DNA of 34,113 bases from Saksenaea vasiformis B4078. Its lineage: Eukaryota; Mucoromycota; Mucoromycetes; Mucorales; Saksenaeaceae. Under the pieces are notes generated by a model. That model was not told the DNA's origin and made no database searches. It saw only the letters and a list, made by a program, of their open reading frames with translations. Within the stretch, counting starts at the first letter, position 1; each line of letters opens with the position of its first letter. Of this stretch, positions 1-11,498 are shown piece after piece. Location of the stretch: assembly GCA_000697055.1 (NCBI GenBank), contig JNDT01001406.1, forward strand, positions 1 to 34,113. Direction: 5' to 3'. A program made the translations under genes and the position numbers.

Positions 1-2267
1 TGAGGAGAGTAAAGGACAATAAATACATGACAAAGTCATTGAATGTGATGCGAGATACAAGTTTGGAGCGTTGAGATGCAATGCATTATCTATAAATTTA
101 ATTCCCTCAGATATTGTTATCATGGAAGTCCGAGGCGAACCCGATGTTAAGCCTGGAAATGAGTCTTGAATTACAAGATAAATTCATGATCTATCGTGGA
201 ATACGCTAACATGGAATTTCCATGATAGTTTCTCCTGATCATTTAATTATCATTTACAATATCATTGAATTCCATGATCGTCATTGAATAATCATGGCGA
301 TCATGGAATAATCATGGAAATCGGGCTTTTCCGTGATAACTTTTCCCGTAGTGTATATTCATCAACCGACAATTCAGGTGCCGTGTCTGTTGTCGGCTGG
401 CGGGCGTTTTCTCAAGGTTTTTGCCTTACGCGACAAGGTATCACTGTGGAAGACAGTTTGACCTATAAAATGTTAATTGAATTCTAATCTCGAATCGTCA
501 TCTTGGATTTATTTTTGTTGGGTAGAAAGTACGTGTCTGTCAAAACATCATATAATCATGGAAATATCCAGCGAATAAAAATACATCCAAAGTCATGGCG
601 ATCTTGTATGTTCTTCTCAGGAGTTTCAGGGCAAAGGGTTGAGAAAATTCGATTGGCGATAGTGGAGAGGCCAAACGAAGATGCTTGTGAAGACATGGAA
701 CGAATACCGAAGAAGGTCTGAATGACCATCTAGTAATTGTTTTTCCTACTTACAGAATTACTCTAGACGCGTTTTCCTAACCAGACTCAGTCTCAGCCAA
801 CGACCACCATTGACAGCCACTATACCGTGGAAAGCTATAATAATACGATCATATGCCATGTTTAACCCACCATAAAGGGATCAATAGGCATGAATGACTA
901 TTTCGAAGATATAACGAGATTTCTAGATACATGGCATGGTGAATTAATGTTAAAAGAAGAAAAAGGCAAACAACCGATATTGATGATGTCAAGGCTGTCG
1001 AATCTACGCATCATTGACGTCGACGACAAAGCCTCTTGCGGTCGTTCGGGAGAGGAAGTCGTCAAAGTGATCAAAGTGTACATATTGCGACGTAGCATTA
1101 TAACAACAAGGCCGTGCAAAGGTTAGCCCATGCAACCAATTGCGCAACAGCAAGTGGCCGACTTTTGGGTAAAGCCTTGCGGGCCGACCACCCGGATGGA
1201 GCTGACTTTGATGTTGCTTTCCACTGGGACTTGAACGTTTTAGAAGTGAAGATACATATGCCTTGAGAAGTTACGCGATGAATTTCTACCATGCGACGCC
1301 ATGTCAGCACCAAGAAGCAATGAAGAAGCTTGAGAATGTTTTAAATAGAAGTATGCAGTACTTGTGGAAACCTAAAACTTCTTAATAATACATAAAACAT
1401 GCTGCAGATGTCTTTAAAATGAATATCTTTAGGCGGTTCAGCATCGCTGCGGATAGCATTGAATAAAAAGGACAAGCAAACGCAGAACCCAAAAGATATA
1501 AGGAAAACGGGTCAGGTTCAAAGCCGTAGCACATGGCGGTGAGAGAGTAAAAGCTCCATAGCTCTGTCCATTTGATGATCGAGAAGAAAGTAAAACAATG
1601 AATGTACTGTTTCGGCCTTACGTCCGCAAGGACAATTGAAGGATTATCGTCAAACAACTTAATATAAAAAGGCTGGATGTTCAGGAAACAGCTTTTTAGG
1701 CTCACGTTTAAGTCGCTTCTTCACTCTGCCAGGTAGGACTGTCGCAGAACTAGAAGTTTGCAAGCAGAACTACCAAGAGTATCACACTGCTCTGCTGTTT
1801 TTGGTACTGTGAAAACTTCTTTTTGAACTAACCTTATGAGGCGCACAACCTTATCATCGCCGTATGCCTTTGTATTTACGAGCTGCTGTAATGGCAACCT
1901 CTTCGAACTTCTTGACAAGATAGTCCCTGCTCCGTCCATCATGACCGTTTATGATCCAGGCTCAGGAACAGCGTCAAAGTCGACAAGTACCTCGATATCT
2001 TCGTACTGGATCGAGAAACCATAAAGTTCATGCCTTCAGAGCTCTGGTCATCGATCAAAAGAGGTTCCTCAGCAGGGTTATAGGCGAACACAAAAAAGAT
2101 TCCAAATTGAGGAACTCGGTTTGTCTGAGATCAAATTCCCGCATTCTTCGAATCAACGTCACAATAATCAGGCGAGTCCGAGCCGGAATAGCGCGCAGGC
2201 TGGGCGCGCCAAAAGCCATCTTTGCCAGTGTCCTGTGGAAGGCCCTCTTTCAGAAACTAAATCCACC
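1..2267. other. Gene-poor stretch; palindrome cluster and RPS23 upstream region
   Basis: I can support no gene here. The open frames are short (the longest is about 130 codons), overlap on both strands and match no family I recognise. Bases about 110-570 repeatedly carry ATCATGGAA or its complement TTCCATGAT, some as near-palindromes (see separate entry). The stretch 1100-1390 reads in places like decayed coding sequence but has no convincing frame. The last 100-200 bases before 2268, with a run of GCGCGCC and a pyrimidine-rich leader, are expected to be the promoter and 5' UTR of RPS23; no clear TATA box was seen. Confidence 0.5.
110..570. repeat. Cluster of short CATGGAA/TTCCATG palindromic motifs
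   Basis: The motif ATCATGGAA and its reverse complement recur at about 119, 210-226, 268-275, 290-322 and 556. Around 211-225 the sequence reads catggaatttccatg, an imperfect palindrome. At 290-322 three direct copies lie only 10-15 bases apart. I see no transposase, terminal inverted repeat or target duplication that would identify a named element. It could be a small inverted-repeat element remnant or simple local sequence expansion. Confidence 0.4.
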
Positions 2268-2947
2268 ATGGGTACGTAGATATTTCGGTTTTTGGTGTAG
2301 ACGGAAAGAATCGGTGGAACAGATGATCGATGGATGGAATGTATAGAAAGGAAAAAAGAGGATATACATCATCGGACGACGTTACTATTTGAGCTTTTAC
2401 ACCTACACCATGTCGGAATGAAGAAAAAGACGTAGCCTAATCCCACCTTTGCATGTAGGTAAGGGACAACCAAGAGGATTGAACGCCGCTCGTAAACTTC
2501 GCACCCACCGTCGCGATCAGCGCTGGGCTGACAAGCAATACAAGAAGAGAGCACTTGGAACCGCTTTCAAGTCGTCTCCCTTCGCTGGTGCTTCCCACGC
2601 CAAGGGCATTGTCTTGGAAAAGATGTGAGCAACGAAATAGACATGAAAAAGATCACGTTAATTAAATGCTTCCTTGTAGTGGTGTTGAAGCCAAGCAGCC
2701 TAACTCTGCCATTCGTAAGTGTGTCCGTGTTCAATTGATTAAGAACGGCAAGAAGGTCACTGCTTTCGTCCCCAACGATGGTTGTTTGAACTTTGTTGAC
2801 GAGAACGACGAAGTTTTGATTGCCGGTTTCGGTCGCAAGGGTCGCGCTATTGGTGATATTCCTGGTGTTCGTTTCAAGGTTGTCAAGGTCGCCGGTGTCT
2901 CCCTCCTTGCTTTGTACAAGGAAAAGAAGGAGAAGCCCAGATCATAA
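2268..2947 (+). CDS. RPS23: 40S ribosomal protein S23 (uS12)
   Basis: This is a structural protein of the small ribosomal subunit at the decoding centre. The coding sequence is join(2268..2271, 2459..2624, 2680..2947): 438 nt, 145 residues, exactly the length of the yeast protein. Exon 1 is only ATGG, in a strong start context (ccaccATGG); it is followed by a 187-nt intron (gtacgt...tgtag) and a 55-nt intron (gtgagc...ttgtag). The protein starts [20 protein letters not shown] and ends KEKKEKPRS, both near-identical to fungal S23. The decoding-centre loop KQPNSA (residues 62-67) is intact, including Pro64, the site that is hydroxylated in yeast Rps23. It converges with the Sec7 gene to its right. 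Identification is certain. The tiny first exon is inferred from phase and the invariant MGK start. Confidence 0.96.
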
Positions 2948-3273
2948 ACAACATCAGTTTTGTGTCAATTCTTTTTCTTAATGTTTCGTGATATTATTGC
3001 CGATGCACACAAAAATTAAACAAAAAAAAAAGGCGTGGATTCTGACACTCTTCATGTGGGGCCTTTTTTTGTCATTGTGGGTGGCATACCATTGGAGCGA
3101 TGACTGATACAAGTGTGGCGGAAATGAAGGGGACATCTCTGTAGAGAGTAACTGCATAAAGAAAAGGTCACAACAAGCGTTAAGGCCGAGATGCCCTGCA
3201 GGGCATTTTACTCAATCGGGATCGGAAGATTTTATAGCATACGGGTTTTGATACAACTTTTTTTTTAAGGAAA
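2948..3273. other. Convergent intergenic region (3' UTRs)
   Basis: This lies between the stops of two convergent genes. It contains an A-rich run (aattaaac plus a 10-A tract) at about 3015-3031, a plausible 3'-end signal for RPS23. T-rich sequence at 3257-3266 is A-rich on the other strand, close to the Sec7-gene stop. A short palindrome ccctgcagggca lies near 3192-3205. No gene is visible. Confidence 0.45.
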
Positions 3274-6200
3274 CTAAAATACAAGGTGGAGTTCTTCACC
3301 AATCTCCTTGATTAGATCAACTTTACTCTCCCGGAACACGAGTCGTGTCTTTTGTTCCGCGGCCTCTGTTTCTTCCGGCACGCTAGTTGGGCTGATCAGC
3401 GCTGCTGCCTCTGCCTCTACTTCATGGCGCCGCTGGATGCTCTTCTCAAGAGCGTCGCAGTAGTTTTGGTACTTGATAATATCATGTAGTAGATACTTGG
3501 ATTTTGCCTCCCAGTTGGTGAGTGCCTTGGTATGATTGTGGCATCGTGTTGGAAACTACAAGTGATATTAGCTAGGGAAAAAAAAATTTCAAATAGATCT
3601 ACCTTGACGAGCATTTTGCTCTTTAGTTCACGATGATCATTGATTTCCTTATTCAAAGCATCCAGATGCTTTTGTAAAGCTTCGTACTGTTCTTTCTCGT
3701 CGCATGTACTTGCCACCATTGGTGGTGCTGGTGGTAACCAGTCATAGATGGTGACCGTATCAGGATCATGGAGATAATTGCCTGCAATTGCTTCGCCATT
3801 CTCCACCGCATCCAGATCGAGAATAACATCATTGAGACAGGCTCCCCAACCGTACTCCATGTTACTGACGCCACCAGCTAGGGGTTCCTTACTTTTACGA
3901 GCCGCCCAGTAGTTGCATGTTGCCACCCATTCGTTAACTTGTTCGGGCGATGCGGCTTGAAACAAGAATACGCCACCATGTGGTTGTTGGATGGCGAACA
4001 CATGAGGTCGCTGCCGATTATATCCAGGAGGAGGCAGCACATTAGAAAGAGTGTGGTTTAGTTTGATTGTTCCAATCAACTGTGAGTTCGTCTAGTGGCA
4101 CCAGATCAGCATACGATGAACAGAAATAAAAAAAAAGATCTTACCTCCCACTTGTTACCACTCTGTGTCACACCACCAAAGGAGGTTGATTGCATGCTTG
4201 TTGCCGGTTTAGCAAGAGAATCCGCAAGGTTAGCAAAGCTCGCGCTACTAGGACGAAACATGCTCTTGCGTTCCGAGTCGTTGGAACCCTGAAGTGCGTA
4301 CATCCTCAGCTCATCCTCGCTCACTACAAGGAAGCACTCACGCCAATCGCGATGTTTGGCCTTTTGCGTAGCATTCTCTAGTAGATGTTTGCGCATAACG
4401 ACACCTTCCTTAAAATAGGGAGGTCGATTGGTGAACAAAGCTGAAGCGTGGGTGTTCATAAAGCTAATCATTGGCTGATGCAGTATTGGGGAAAGGGTAC
4501 CGCTACGCGCCAGCGATCCTAAAGAGGTGGAAGATCCTACCGAGGAAAAGGATTCACGTCGCGGTGATCGCATTGGTGGTGACGATGGCCGTGGACCAGA
4601 ACTAGTGCTTTTTCGAGGCTAATGGAACAGGTTTAAATGTGTACTAATGAAAAGACGGATGTCTTACCTGGATATCGTCGACTGTGAGCATACTATCTCT
4701 TCCAGACTTGCGAATGATGGAGTTCACACTCCGTTTGAGTCCAATGACACGACGGCCACCTAGAATACTATTGCGTTTATCCATGGGCTGACGGCCGCCG
4801 TTGCTAGGTTGACGAGACAAGGGTTGCAAGATCTGGTACTGCTTCACTGAAAGATACAATTCCTGAAGCGCAGAACGTCAGCTACAGTGTCACAAAGACA
4901 TAAAGAACCTTACCTTCAGGTAGGTTTCGAGTTCAGCCTCCCAAGCTTTGCTAAATGGTGGTCGTTCCGAGGAATTCTTACTCGAATCCTGGCGTTGATC
5001 GTCGATGGCTGACATGGTGTTCCGAATAAATTCAGCACGAGTCATACGGTTGTGATTTCCTTGAGCTACATGTAGATCTGTGTTGAGAAGGAGCAATGAA
5101 TAGACGACAGCGTACACAACATCTAGAAAGATAAAATAGGTTAAGTACGATAGCTGACAAGGCGTATAGTTTGGGGTCACCTGCGCTGCCAAAAGTAGAG
5201 TTGGGGTTGCATTGCCAGTAACGGTTTGCAAAGGCTTCCAGGATCCGGTCGATCTGTTGCGCTTCTGCTTTGAAGTACAATTTACTGCATAATTTTCTGC
5301 AGTAACCGTCTCATAAGTACATGAATGGGTTACTTGTTTCACGTTATATATACCTGAATGCGGCGTCCAGTCGCATACCGGCAAAGTAGAAGTAGTCCAT
5401 GTAAATGGTCAGAACTTTAGCATTGAATGCTTTTCTAGTTGCATGAAGTACAATGTTAGATTTCTGTGCATATATGTTCTCGAAAATGTACCCTTGTCCA
5501 AGCCATTCTGCAATACCATTCTTCGGCACGAATGTCTCGTCCTCTACCCACAGACGCTGTGCAGCTTCTTTAGGATCCTTGATATCCTCTGTTTTCACTT
5601 CTTCTTCCGTCCACGTAGGGGAAGATTCACATTCCTTCGGTTTAACATCGGATGCCTCGGCTTCTACTGTTCGGGGATCGCGTACGCGCGTAAGGTCGAG
5701 AGAAGGCGTTAGCCACGCGTCATCCAAAGTCTTTGAAAACATCTCTGACATGTATTTTATCGATCGATTTCTTTCATGGTGTAATGCGGTCTCTGATACC
5801 TTCGACTCTGGCGCGCCGCTTTTATGTATTCCCATTAACGCTTCCTCTGCCTGGTTACGCAATATCTGCTTGTCCGGGACAGAGAGCTCTTTCTCCTCTT
5901 CTCCATCCTGTTTGCCTTCATCAAGCAAATGCAGGTCGATCGCCGTCACCGTGCTTTCGCGCTTTTCATCATCTGCCACTTTCACGGTAGAGGCATTGGA
6001 ACTGATACGTGGGCTTGCACCACTGTATCGTTTCCAGTTAAGCATGGCACGCGCCAAATCTTCTGGTGGATGACTACAACGATTCTTTGCACTAGGTAAT
6101 GGAGGCACGGGAGGTGCGATGCTGAACATGAGTCCTCCAGCACTACCAAAGTGGCCTCCGCTCAGGCGTTTTGTCAGTTTTGATTCTCCTTTTTCCCGTT

Positions 6201-8406
6201 CAATATCGTCTTGAGAAGAGCCTGTAGCATCGACAAAGGCATCATCGTCATCGTCATCCTCATCTGTATCAGTCTCCTCCTGCGGAGTTATATCCTGACC
6301 GATCACTTTAATTGTCCCATCGATCTTATCTAGTGCCTTTTGCAACTCCTCGTTGTCATCCTCCTGAATAGTTTCACTATCTAATGTTGATTCAACTGTA
6401 TTGTAAGAAGTGATGCTGCTGCTGTCTGTCAATGAGCTAGATTCGCTTGGTTCGCTTGCGCTTGCTGCGGTACCCATGCTAGCTGCAACAGTTGATGGCG
6501 GATCTTCGTTTATGTGGCATCTCTGTCGGACATTGCTCGCTACAATACGCACCAAGTCCTCACTGCTTTGATTATTTCGTTGATCAGGTTGGATTGTTTC
6601 AGAAGGGGTTTCTGTTGTAGGCTCGGTAGAGGGTCGAATAGTGTCCGCTACGATCTCTCCACTTGATCGATAGGAGCCCGTCCCAAAGGTGCTGTAGATT
6701 GAATTTGATCCTGAAGATTTTCTCGCGGATGAGGTTGATAAGCGTGAGGGCGGACATTTTCCATTGTCATCATTATTTGATGCACCGCTCGGTCTACTTC
6801 CGACTGATCGTTCACGCCGCAGCGGTTGGTTAGACAAGTGATCCCTAAAGTGAGAACGAGGAGGGAGTGTCTCATCGTTGCTATCAGGCTTCGTTGTGGT
6901 TAGAGCGGGTATCGTTGCTGGATTACTGCTGCTGTTGTGGATGTAGTTCGAATGCACAGGTGATCCAATGTTTCGGTAGGTGCTGTACGATGTATTAATT
7001 GTTCTTGTACGGTTCAAAGATCTATTATTATTAGTAGTGGTAGTAGTGGGATCGAAAGGACGTATGGTGGAAGATTCGCTGACGCTTCGGTGACGGCGGG
7101 TGGTATTAGGGCGGGATATGTATTCATCGGGGATGCTGGATAGAAAAGCTTCGGGTTGCAATAGTACAGGAGGTGGTGCACGGGAAGTTGCTGCTGCCAT
7201 GTTGTTTTCGTTGAGGGGCGCTGGTGGCGCGAGAGGTATGCTACTACTATGACTTTGGTATGTCCGTCGAGCGATCGCGCCATCGTTGTTCATAGATACA
7301 GGTCGAACATGCGGCAGATCATCTGTTAAGCTGTCTTCGGTAGGCTAAAAACGGGGTTCGCAACAAAGAAATGAATTTCTGTATCTACCTGACTAGACCT
7401 TACTTTTTTGATATTTACCTTGCCTAATTTCTTAAGCAGCCTTCCAAAGCCTTTAATTGAGCCCCTTTGCGATGACTGCAGAGTACAAATATAAATTTAA
7501 TTCACCGCAATACAGGGAGATCGTACGACTTTTATAAGATTTACCTTGCGAATGATGGCATCGTTCTGTGTGACAGCATCCATGGGGGAACCGTTTGTCT
7601 GAAAGTTTACGGGAACATGCAGAAGGTAATCCTCCCCCAGGATTTCTCTCACTTTTGAAGGTCTGCCTGTTCTTCCTGTAGTGGGATAAGGCATGATCGA
7701 TGGATCCTCGTGTAATGGTTTGCGTTTTATTCTCTGACCTTCCCCTACAGGAGCAAGGGAAGGTGGAACTGGTCTTCCTTTTACAGGTGGAGCTATTGGC
7801 GGTACAGGGGCGCGGGAATATGGGTGTGATAAAGAGGGCTGAGGAGATGCTTGTCTTTGGTATTGTTGCTGTTGTTGTCTCGGTTGGTTCCCATGTGGAT
7901 TTGAACGGAAACGTGAAAGAAATTTCTTCGATTTCGTTTGGGATGACACGTCAAGTGGAGAATAAAGCTGAGTAGCTGAAAGTGAGCGTTGACGATGTTG
8001 TTGATCGCCTGTTGCAGGGAACTGAGTAGGTGAAGGCGGTGGAACAATACGAGAATTAGGAACCATGACGAGGTTAACTGAAAGGAACGACAGTGAATAA
8101 TAGAATAACCCGAGAAAAGAGACGCAATCAAAAAGGCTGGATAGCAACGTAGATTTCGTGTAACGTTGATCACTTTTTACCTTTACATTTTGGTACCATC
8201 ATTGCATGCTTATGGTTTACATACACATGGTAGATTCATTTTTTCCATGACCAAAGAAAATAACGTGGTGACAAGAAAAAAGAAAAACGAGAACGAGAGA
8301 CATAAGCACTGGCCAACGGACCGTGATTGTGTTATGCAAGCTTACCTGGCTCGATGGATAGATCTGGTTGCTCAAGAAGAAATGAATCACAATAAATTGA
8401 TTTCAT
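3274..8406 (-). CDS. Sec7-PH domain Arf guanine nucleotide exchange factor
   Basis: Predicted exchange factor that loads GTP onto Arf-family GTPases at membranes. It has ten exons: complement join of 3274..3555, 3603..4079, 4145..4618, 4668..4862, 4914..5122, 5181..5284, 5354..7344, 7419..7475, 7545..8077 and 8346..8406, giving 1460 residues. All phases agree. Residues 1-800 are disordered and rich in Ser, Pro, Gln and acidic residues. The Sec7 domain (about 806-985) ends MRLDAAF..., then KLYFKAEAQQIDRILEAF with the catalytic glutamic finger near residue 888, and the second signature VVYSLLLLNTDLH. A PH domain (about 1119-1268, with a long low-complexity insertion) begins FKEGVVMRKHL. A helical, coiled-coil-like tail follows, with NWEAKSKYLLHDIIKYQ. 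This order (Sec7-PH-coil) matches fungal Syt22/Yel1-like proteins and animal EFA6/PSD. The start is uncertain: translation could begin at 8066, 24 residues later. Confidence 0.9.
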
Positions 8407-8570
8407 GGTTCAAACAAGCATAGCCACATACATTACAAATATGCATGATCTGTCCGCTCTTTATTGTATTCAAGATAGCTGAATACTTAGTATCATGTTT
8501 CTCTTTCTCATTCATGTCCAAAACGTGATAAAGATAATAGCCAAGGAAAAGGGGGTTCCTTTTGTCAAGG

Positions 8571-8926
8571 TTAGAGTTCGCCATATCTTCTTCGGAGTGT
8601 ACGATACTTCATCAGATAATATAATGTCTCCAGTTCTGACGCATGATCAACAACAATGAAAATGTGACCCATGAACATTACCTTTGACGACATATTCACC
8701 GTGAGCGATTGCCTTTTTGATCTCCTCCTCGTCTTTCAAATCCTTCTTTTTTAAGAACGCTGCTTTCAACTTGGGACGAAAAAAGTTATTGTAGCCTGCT
8801 GGGTATTCTCGTCCTAAATACACTAGCTTTGAAGCAATGCGTCAAATGAATAAGTTGTAAAAGGTCTGTTCGTACTTGTTTATACAATGCAACTACTTGT
8901 GGACGTAATGGCGTTGTTGCTGACAT
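8571..8926 (-). CDS. ETFRF1: LYR-motif electron transfer flavoprotein regulatory factor 1 (LYRM5-like)
   Basis: This is a small mitochondrial LYR-family protein. In animals ETFRF1 binds electron transfer flavoprotein and removes its FAD, damping electron entry from fatty-acid and amino-acid oxidation. The coding sequence is complement(join(8571..8635, 8682..8826, 8876..8926)): 261 nt, 86 residues, close to the human length. Exon 1 ends ...VVALYKQ and exon 2 begins LVYLGREYPAGYNNFFRP, which matches the human LYK...LLYLGRDYPKG block. The end LETLYYLMKYRTLRRRYG matches the family's C-terminal helix. Introns are 49 and 46 nt. The LYR tripeptide is LYK here, as in the human protein. The gene shares a short divergent promoter with the RabGGTase gene. 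Function in fungi is inferred from the family. Confidence 0.9.
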
Positions 8927-9085
8927 TATGGCGCGAAATGGTGAGCGTGTGAGAAGGCAAAACGAAATATGCGCCTTTCTGGGCAGCGGAGGTTTAATCT
9001 GTGACACTCAGCATACGATGACACTGGGTGGGCTGCTTCTCTTCCTTTTTTCTTTGCACGCGTTGCTAGGAACTAAAGTTATCTC
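8927..9085. promoter_or_regulatory. Divergent promoter between ETFRF1 and RabGGTase alpha
   Basis: Only 159 bases separate the two start codons on opposite strands, so this segment must hold both core promoters and 5' UTRs. It contains a pyrimidine-rich tract (cttctcttccttttttctttgc, about 9034-9055) typical of fungal leaders, and GC-rich patches. No TATA box is evident. Confidence 0.6.
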
Positions 9086-10978
9086 ATGAGCGATGTGGTA
9101 CGTGCATCTGAGCAGCATTAAGCCTGGTGCTGATTAAGATTGACAGCACGGAGTGAAACGCGTAAAAACAACGGAAGAAGCCCTGAAGGCTCGTCGGAAA
9201 GAGGAAGCCAGCAAGATTCAGGAATATAATAACCTCGTCACTCAATGTCGTGAGCAGGTAGAGACACGTTGCTCTTGCTACTATCCAAGTTAATGCATTA
9301 TCATTTTACAGGCACAGGCGGGCGATTATTCCACAGATGCGCTGAAAATAACCACTCAGATTCTGCATTCCAACCCGGATTACTATACCATTTGGAACAT
9401 ACGTAGACTCATCCTTATCAATGGCATCTTGAAAACCGCAGAAGCTCCACGATCTGTTTTTGTCAACGAACTTCGTCTTTTTATGCAGCTGATCCGGATC
9501 AACCCGAAATCATACTGGCTATGGAATCACCGCCGCTGGTGTCTGCAAACCATGCCCCTTCCCGATTGGCCTGGAGAACTTGCACTGGTGGACAAAATGT
9601 TAGGAATGGACGCCCGGAATTGTAGGTATCAAGGAAAGGATGAACCGAGTATTTATTTTCACTTAGTCCACGGGTGGGATTATCGACGTTATGTTGTGGG
9701 GCAGCTACGTGCTAATGCTCAGACGTCGGAGGATGTGGCCTCCATCGTCCAGCAAGAGTACGAGTTCACGACGCAAAAAATTAATCAAAACTTCAGCAAT
9801 TATTCGGCGTGGCATCAAAGATCAAAATTGCTACCAGAAATCGTCTCTGGCATGAGTTCTGAGGAGAAGAATCAGGTGGCGAAAAATGGTAAAAGAGTAG
9901 TACTTTGATATTCCAATGTGGTACCGTAGCAAATCACTGATTGCAGGCTGCTGCTCCAGAACTTGAACTCATCGAGAATGCTATTTTCACGGATCCAGAT
10001 GACCAGTCTGCCTGGCTTTATTATTGGTGGTTGGTAGGCAAAGGTAAGCGATTGAATAATGGTAAATACGAGAGTTGACTCCCTGTAGGTGTTGATTATT
10101 TATCCTTCTTGGGAGCATTCCGTGCGGAACGATCGGATATAATCATCTGTGGCTTTGATGACACGGTTACCTTTGTTGAGGCGCCAATCGTGACAGACGT
10201 TAATCGTCAACCTGTCGAGGGTCAATGGCTTTCACTTGGGACACCTGATACTGGATCTATATGGATATTCTCGCCGGCTGAAAGAAAGCCAGCCTACGTT
10301 ACGATCGACCCCGAAACCATCCTTCCGAGTAGCACAGCAAAAACAGTGCCGAAAACGCGATATGAGAGAGAGATAGTAACTGTCGCTGCGGAGCCTGGTA
10401 TGCATTGAGTGGTCTACGTGGATTAGACTGATTGACTTGGATTCAGATGCCCTTGACCGCTTTAATAATTATAAGGAACGATTCAACACCGAAGCAAACG
10501 TATGGAGACCTACGCAACGTCGAAGATACGCAGACCTATCTGTGTCTGCTGGAGAGGCATGGTACTCGTTGGACCGCGCTGATCTTTTAAAACAAGAAAT
10601 TCAAAAAGTTCGTGACTTGCTGGATGTTGAGCCGGAAAGCAAATGTAAGTAAAGAATTGCACCAAGCTGGGATTATTGAAATTGGATATTTTTCCAGGGG
10701 CTCTGCAAACACTTGCTCATTTCTTGCAGGAGCTTAAAAAGTTACGACTGGATGGACAAGATTTAGATGCACTAGATTCTGAAACAATGAATATTTTTGA
10801 GAACCTTTCAAAGTTAGATACCTCTCGGACGAAGCGCTACGAAGAGAAAAGTAAGCCTTTCTCTTTAGATAAGTCCCGATATCAACTGAGAGTTTCGCAA
10901 TCTAGAATTATCTATTCTCTTTGAAGCTACCATACAGGACTCCACGAAAGCGTGGCTATACGTCTCGGGGGTAAGTAA
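9086..10978 (+). CDS. BET4: Rab geranylgeranyltransferase (GGTase II) alpha subunit
   Basis: This is the alpha subunit of the enzyme that adds geranylgeranyl groups to Rab C-terminal cysteines, acting with a beta subunit and Rab escort protein. The coding sequence is join(9086..9097, 9147..9257, 9312..9621, 9667..9888, 9960..10043, 10089..10397, 10447..10644, 10698..10850, 10938..10978): 479 residues. The N-terminus [16 protein letters not shown] carries the conserved HG..KVKT start. Prenyltransferase-alpha repeats are visible: [12 protein letters not shown] (62-73), [13 protein letters not shown] (105-117), [11 protein letters not shown] (about 144-154), [12 protein letters not shown] and [11 protein letters not shown]. 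After the repeats, about 100 residues (roughly 250-350) form a beta-rich insert like the Ig-like domain of the animal subunit, followed by the helical end. The animal leucine-rich domain is absent. The four-residue first exon and the 9889-9959 intron were chosen on phase and family match. Confidence 0.92.
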
Positions 10979-11498
10979 GATGGCATCCAGGTATTATTCC
11001 AATTACTAACCACGAATTACTTTTTATGCTGCTCGAATAAATTCTGTGTCCATTGGAGGGTCCAAATTCATGTGAGTTGATAGACACTTTGACGAAAAAT
11101 TGATGAATTAATAACGCATTTTCAATCTTTCCTTAGCGTAAATTGGATCGTTGATGGACACAAGATTTATTCAAGTAGCGTAAAAAGTAATTCAATAAAC
11201 AGCATTGGGAGTTGAAATAAATGAGGGAACATTCTGCTTGCATTGTGACGATGGCGAATATGGTAAAAGTAGAGACGACAAAGGCCGTGACCCTTGCTTT
11301 AACAGATCTGTAAGGAAAGCAGACTTGGGACGCCGAAGTCACCATGACTAGTTGCCGCGAAACACATTCTATGTAATTGCCGAATCGTCGAATGGTACCG
11401 TTTTGGGACTTTTTCGACGTTGAAGTCCAGAGCTTTTATGGGGGCGCCCTTAGACCTGTATTATCACAGTTAGTGTAATAAGTACACGCGAATTTCCC
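10979..11498. other. Intergenic region, no gene seen
   Basis: This is the stretch between the RabGGTase stop and the first minus-strand coding signal. Frames are short on both strands and broken by stops. It presumably contains the RabGGTase 3' UTR and the 3' end of the uncharacterised minus-strand gene. Nothing else is recognisable. Confidence 0.4.

Noticed and set aside
8166..8423. Plus-strand 85-codon frame
   Set aside because: It has no family match and lies opposite the probable first exon and intron of the Sec7 gene.
9622..9666. Reading the RabGGTase frame straight through this 45-base stretch
   Set aside because: Removing it as an intron (gtaggt...cacttag) gives the conserved [11 protein letters not shown] repeat; the retained residues match nothing in the family.
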